This document shows, one piece after another, positions 60,674 to 64,000 of a stretch of 64,000 nt of DNA (its first letter is position 1; every line of letters begins with the position of its first letter). The translations under genes were made by a program, and so were the position numbers. Where the stretch lies: the NCBI RefSeq assembly GCF_022836935.1, contig NZ_CP083240.1:186001-250000 (forward strand). The letters are read 5' to 3'. Under the pieces are notes generated by a model. That model searched no databases and had not been told where the DNA came from. It saw only the letters and a program-made list of their open reading frames with translations. The stretch comes from Ancylobacter polymorphus. Its GTDB lineage: Bacteria > Pseudomonadota > Alphaproteobacteria > Rhizobiales > Xanthobacteraceae.

Positions 60674-61276
60674 ATGGCTTTTCGCCTTGCTGATTTGCCC
60701 TACGCCTATGACGCTCTCGCGCCGCTCGGAATGTCGGAAGAAACAGTGAAGATCCACCATGACCGGCATCATCGGACCTATGTCGATAATCTCAACAAGG
60801 CGATCGCAGGAACGGGATGGGACGACCTCAATCTCGAGGAGATCGTGACAAGCTCCTACGAGAAGGACGCAGTCGCGCAGTCCGCCATCTTCAACAACGC
60901 ATCGCAGCACTGGAACCACACGCTGTTCTGGCAGCTCATCGGTCCCGGAGAGAGCAAGCTACCGGGCGAGCTGGAGCGAGCACTCACCGATTCATTTGGA
61001 TCGTTCGATGCGTTCCGGCAGCAATTCGTCGCCAATGGCGTCGCCCAGTTCGGATCGGGTTGGGTGTGGCTGGTGAAAGACCAGAAGAGTGGTCGATTGG
61101 AGATCGTGAAGACCGGCAACGGCGTCAATCCATTGTGCTTCGGTCAACAGACCCTGCTCGGCTGCGACGTCTGGGAGCACAGCTACTACATCGACTATCG
61201 CAACCAGCGCCCGGCCTATCTGGAGAATTTCCTCGACCGTCTCGTCGACTGGGAGACCGTTGCCGCGCGGCTTTGA
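60674..61276 (+). CDS. Second Fe/Mn superoxide dismutase
   Basis: 200 aa from the ATG at 60674, which aligns with the start of the first SOD (MAFRLADLPYAYDALAP); an upstream ATG at 60656 is less likely. Ligands are in KIHHDRHHRTYV, NNASQHWNHTLFWQL and CDVWEHSYYIDYRNQRPAYL. It is a divergent paralogue of the 54119 gene and probably the SoxR-inducible form. The ferredoxin gene follows after 123 bp. Confidence 0.94.
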   Translation: MAFRLADLPYAYDALAPLGMSEETVKIHHDRHHRTYVDNLNKAIAGTGWDDLNLEEIVTSSYEKDAVAQSAIFNNASQHWNHTLFWQLIGPGESKLPGELERALTDSFGSFDAFRQQFVANGVAQFGSGWVWLVKDQKSGRLEIVKTGNGVNPLCFGQQTLLGCDVWEHSYYIDYRNQRPAYLENFLDRLVDWETVAARL

Positions 61277-61399
61277 TCCCCGCTGGTCCTTTTCAGGTCG
61301 CCGGTTCCTTCCGCCCCTCCGCCCCCCGTGGTGGGAGCGACCGGCGCAGTGCAGTCGGGCGGCAACGCCCGACTGCACGTCTCTCGCGGAGCCTATGTG

Positions 61400-61735
61400 A
61401 TGCCCTATGTCGTCACGGAAAACTGCATCGCCTGCAAATATATGGACTGCGTCGAGGTCTGTCCGGTCGAGTGCTTCTATGAGGGCGAGAACATGCTCGT
61501 CATCGATCCCTATGAGTGCATCGACTGCGGCGTGTGCGAACCGGAATGCCCCGCGGCGGCCATCGTGCCGGACAGCCAGCCTGGGGCCGAGACCTGGCTC
61601 GATCTGAACCGTCGCTATGCGAAACTATGGCCGAATGTGCGTGAGAAGCGGCCGCCGCTAGAGGGGGCAGATGCACGGAACGGCGCTCCGCGGAAAATGA
61701 CGCTGCTGTCCGAGAAGGCCGGACAGGGATCCTAG
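61400..61735 (+). CDS. fdxA: 7Fe ferredoxin (FdxA type)
   Basis: 111 aa from the ATG at 61400 (GGAG upstream). [20 protein letters not shown] gives the [3Fe-4S] cysteines and [18 protein letters not shown] the [4Fe-4S] set; [10 protein letters not shown] lies between. The usual extra C-terminal tail ([11 protein letters not shown]) is present. It is a soluble electron carrier and here probably belongs to the SoxR-controlled unit with the second SOD, possibly helping to re-reduce SoxR or repair clusters (inference). Confidence 0.95.
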   Translation: MPYVVTENCIACKYMDCVEVCPVECFYEGENMLVIDPYECIDCGVCEPECPAAAIVPDSQPGAETWLDLNRRYAKLWPNVREKRPPLEGADARNGAPRKMTLLSEKAGQGS

Positions 61736-62158
61736 GGTCAATTAGAGGATCGAGGCTTTCCAGCAGTTCCCTGCCAACTCTTTGACGATTAGGCAGTTGG
61801 AATCATCCACCTCAACGAGACATTCGCGATCGGTGCAGCAACCGGGCGTTGATTTCCGCGGAGAAGCGCACAACGTGAGCCGGATCGGGCCGCAGCGAGA
61901 TCCCTTGGTCGCCGGTTTTTTGCCCTTGCTCTGCCGTCTGCTTCCCTGAAGCGCTAACGCGAGCCGCGTAAACGGCGAACCGCGCGGGGCGCGCCTGCGC
62001 CAATTCATGAACAGAGCTCATGGCTCTATGCGAATTCTCCCACCTCATCCCTCGTGAGCCACAACGCTATATTGCGTGCCTCGATCAGCGAATGTGGACG
62101 CGATCAGAGCTCGGCCGTGACCATTGTGGCTCAGGCGAGGGATGAACGGACGCCGACG
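61736..62158. other. Intergenic region with no supported gene
   Basis: 423 bp. Two minus-strand frames (61742-62008 and 61812-62048) have mixed protein-like content but no recognisable domain; they may be the remains of a frameshifted small gene. Confidence 0.35.
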
Positions 62159-62512
62159 ATGAAGATCCGCATGACGATCAACGGGAAGATCAGCGTCGTT
62201 AGGCTTGACGACACACCGGCAGCCCCCGACTTTGCGTCGCTGCTGCTACTGACCGTGACGCTGAGCGACTACCATTCGATCGAGAAGATCAGCGACCTTC
62301 CCAGGCGTCTGTCGCATGACGGCGCACCGTCGGGTTACGACCCGGAGGTCGGCGACGTCGCCTACTACGCGCCCTGGGGAAATCTCGCGATCTTCTATCG
62401 GGACTTTAGATATGCGCGCGGCCTCGTCAGGCTCGGCACGATCGAGTTCGGCCTCGACGCCCTCACCCAGTCCGGCCCGCTGGCCACCACGATCGAACGC
62501 ATCGAACCGTAA
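62159..62512 (+). CDS. Cyclophilin-like fold protein
   Basis: 117 aa from the ATG at 62159. MKIRMTINGKISVVRLDDTPAAPDFASLLLLTVTLSDYHSIEK, then APSGYDPEVGDVAYYAPWGNLAIFYRDFRYARGLVRLG, is the family pattern (a closed beta-barrel, PF18050-type). These proteins often follow flavin reductases or stand alone; the reaction is unknown. No close partner gene is nearby. An earlier in-frame ATG at 62054 lacks support. Confidence 0.82.
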   Translation: MKIRMTINGKISVVRLDDTPAAPDFASLLLLTVTLSDYHSIEKISDLPRRLSHDGAPSGYDPEVGDVAYYAPWGNLAIFYRDFRYARGLVRLGTIEFGLDALTQSGPLATTIERIEP

Positions 62513-62539
62513 GGAGGATCGCCCATGCCATGGACAAGG

Positions 62540-62628
62540 GACAGGGCCACGCTCCCGTCGGCACGTGCACCGTGAAGCTGAAAGACCCGTTTTGTGAGGT
62601 CCAGACCGATAATGCTCAGCTCGTTCAT
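62540..62628 (-). pseudogene. IS110-family transposase, N-terminal fragment
   Basis: MNELSIIGLDLTKRVFQLHGARADGSV is the typical IS110 start, with the first catalytic Asp in GLDL. GAGGAGGC just upstream is its ribosome site. Homology ends within about 30 codons, so only the 5' edge of an IS remains. Confidence 0.75.
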
Positions 62629-62841
62629 CGATGCCTCCTCATTGTGACGTTGTTGCAAACATCACTCTGGCACACTCGATGCCGTCGGGAGGGGGCATCT
62701 ATTCCATCACTTCTCAATGGAGAAAACCGCTCTTGGCAGGCCCATTTTAAACGGAGATCAACACCGGCGGCGCACACCCGCTCCGTCGCCCCGCATGCTG
62801 CAGCGGCACAATGACTCCCTTGCGCGGCTCGCCAATTGGCA

Positions 62842-62856
62842 ATACCACATTGGTAT
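62842..62856. promoter_or_regulatory. Inverted repeat upstream of the gamma-CA gene
   Basis: ATACCACATTGGTAT has 6-bp perfect arms over three bases, 32 bp before the ATG, next to the palindrome GCCAATTGGC. A GntR-like operator is conceivable given the glcD relic downstream, but unproven. Confidence 0.4.
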
Positions 62857-62887
62857 GCTCTTCTCCGCTAGGCTCCGAGGATGTTAA

Positions 62888-63424
62888 ATGCACGTTTATT
62901 CGCTCGATGATCAGGTGCCAACAGGCCATTCTCCCTGGCTTGCCCCGGACGCGGCGGTCATTGGACGCGTCACGATGGGAAGCGACGTCAGTATATGGTT
63001 TGGCGCGGTTCTGCGCGGCGACAATGACGATATCCGGATCGGGTCGCGCACTAATATTCAGGACGGCGCAATCGTGCACGCAGATCCTGGTTTTCCGGTC
63101 GATATTGGCGAAGGCTGCACGATCGGTCATCGGGCTATCGTACACGGCTGCACGATCGGCGAAGGTTGCCTGATCGGAATGGGCGCCATCCTGTTGAACG
63201 GTGCCGTGATCGGTGCCCACAGCGTCGTTGGCGCCGGCGCCATCGTTCTCGAAGGCAGGATCTATCCAGAACGCTCGTTGATCGTCGGCGCGCCGGCCAA
63301 GGCGATCCGGACGCTGGCACCGGCGGACGACATCAATCTCGACGCGGCGGCTGCGACTTACGTTTCCAACGCAGCGCGATTCCGGCGCGGGCTACGGGTT
63401 ACCGAGATGGTTGAAGACGCATGA
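62888..63424 (+). CDS. Gamma-carbonic-anhydrase-like left-handed beta-helix protein
   Basis: 178 aa. Hexapeptide repeats run from about residue 20 to 125 (VTMGSDVSIWFGAVLRGDNDDIRIGSRTNIQDGAIVHAD and onwards). Zinc ligands are expected at His in IVHAD, His in GHRAIVHGCTIG, both present. Relatives are gamma carbonic anhydrases and YrdA/PaaY-type thioesterases. GAGG lies upstream of the ATG. The stop overlaps the ATG of a broken glcD (ATGA), so the two were once co-translated. Confidence 0.88.
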   Translation: MHVYSLDDQVPTGHSPWLAPDAAVIGRVTMGSDVSIWFGAVLRGDNDDIRIGSRTNIQDGAIVHADPGFPVDIGEGCTIGHRAIVHGCTIGEGCLIGMGAILLNGAVIGAHSVVGAGAIVLEGRIYPERSLIVGAPAKAIRTLAPADDINLDAAAATYVSNAARFRRGLRVTEMVEDA

Positions 63425-63775
63425 TCGAAATTCCGTCGCCAAATCCGCAGATACTTTCCTGCCAATCGGAAATCCTACCTGGACTTCCAGCCCTCGCGGA
63501 GCCCGAAGCGCTTGTCAGCAGTGAAGAGAAACGACGTGCGTTCGAGACCGACGGGTTGACGGCCTGTCGCCCGACGCCTCTGGTTGTCGTCCTTCCCGCA
63601 CGCATAAAAGAAATTTCTTGCTCTCGGCTTATGCACCGAAAATGGTGTCGAGGTCGTCGGCGAGGCGACCTCGCTGGAAGATTCCGTCGCCATTGGCGTC
63701 TCGCGGTTGAGCGCTGTCTTGTCCGTCGACTATATCAACCGGACCGCACGCAATCCAGCGGGCCAGACGTTGTAA
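63421..63775 (+). pseudogene. glcD (glycolate oxidase FAD subunit), broken
   Basis: The first frame (63421 to about 63616) reads EALVSSEEKRRAFETDGLTA and then RPTPLVVVLPARIKEI, the GlcD N-terminus. After a frameshift it goes on as LCTENGVEVVGEATSLEDSV, SRLSAVLSVDYINRTA to a stop at 63775. About ten residues of the glycine-rich FAD loop (RGAGTGLSGG) are missing, and the whole remainder of the protein is absent. It is non-functional. Confidence 0.75.
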
Positions 63776-64000
63776 AGTACGTCGACAGATGTCCGTTGTG
63801 CATTTCGCGTATGACGACCTGCTCCTTCCCGCGGACAGGGCGACGGTATCTGCGGTATGGCTCGCGCACCGGCTGGAGCATCATACATGCGGATCACGCC
63901 AGGTTGTGCCGGGTGCGAATGTTGCGTGGCTTCAGCCTTGCCCCCGATTTCAGCGTCCCATGACCTCCATGCAAGGCCTGGCACGCTCATGACCCGCACG
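63776..64000. other. Unassigned right edge
   Basis: No gene is recognised; short frames exist on both strands without known content. Confidence 0.35.

Larger units (their letters stand above)
62513..62887. other. Gap holding the IS110 remnant and the gamma-CA control region
   Basis: Besides the transposase fragment it contains two inverted repeats near the next gene: GCCAATTGGC (62831-62840) and ATACCACATTGGTAT (62842-62856), possible operator sites. Confidence 0.45.

Overview
The window is high-GC DNA from an alphaproteobacterium. The acxR-acxA-acxB-acxC acetone carboxylase block, the tripartite TctABC transporter and the general gene style suggest the Hyphomicrobiales, perhaps Xanthobacteraceae; that taxonomic call is inference. 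No rRNA, tRNA or CRISPR array was seen.

Region 1 (1-28.3 kb) is a dense catabolic island for a CoA-activated organic acid. It holds an IclR regulator, an AMP-forming CoA ligase, two class III CoA transferases, two acyl-CoA dehydrogenases, two crotonases (one of the ring-cleaving BadI/MenB type), three SDRs, three 3-hydroxyacyl-CoA dehydrogenase proteins (one only a C-terminal half), a thiolase, an FAD dehydrogenase, an MmgE/PrpD protein, an arylmalonate-decarboxylase-like protein and a TctC/TctB/TctA uptake system. Eight near-identical 15-bp palindromes (consensus TTYCGCNNNRCGRAA) sit at nearly every promoter, so the island looks like one IclR regulon. Three members (methylsuccinyl-CoA dehydrogenase-like, mesaconyl-CoA C1:C4 transferase-like, mesaconyl-C4-CoA hydratase-like) would form a route from methylsuccinyl-CoA to citramalyl-CoA. 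With the BadI-like hydrolase this suggests breakdown of a methyl-branched alicyclic acid.

Region 2 (28.35-32.45 kb) is a mobile mosaic: a cut IS3-type element, the 3' end of trbG, intact trbI and a DUF2274 gene from a conjugative element, a complete 1.2-kb IS3-family element, and an orfA remnant.

Region 3 (32.8-41.8 kb) is a second catabolic unit: a molybdenum hydroxylase (medium, small and large subunits plus a CoxG-like protein), an SDR, a cyclase-family hydrolase, a TetR regulator and a HisD-like dehydrogenase. Three related AT-rich operators tie these together. An ankyrin-repeat gene follows.

Region 4 (44.2-52.9 kb, minus strand) is acetone catabolism: the sigma-54 activator AcxR, acetone carboxylase beta, alpha and gamma subunits, and a two-subunit acetoacetate CoA transferase, with a sigma-54 promoter and palindromes before acxA.

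Region 5 (53.4-61.7 kb) is a redox-stress block: a SufR-like Fe-S regulator divergent from an Fe-SOD gene, a DoxX protein, a SoxR-controlled RND efflux pair, soxR itself, a second SOD and a 7Fe ferredoxin. Two SoxR boxes with 19-bp promoter spacers drive the pump and the SOD-ferredoxin pair.

Region 6 (61.7-64 kb) is eroded: a cyclophilin-like protein, an IS110 remnant, a gamma-carbonic-anhydrase-like gene and a broken glcD.
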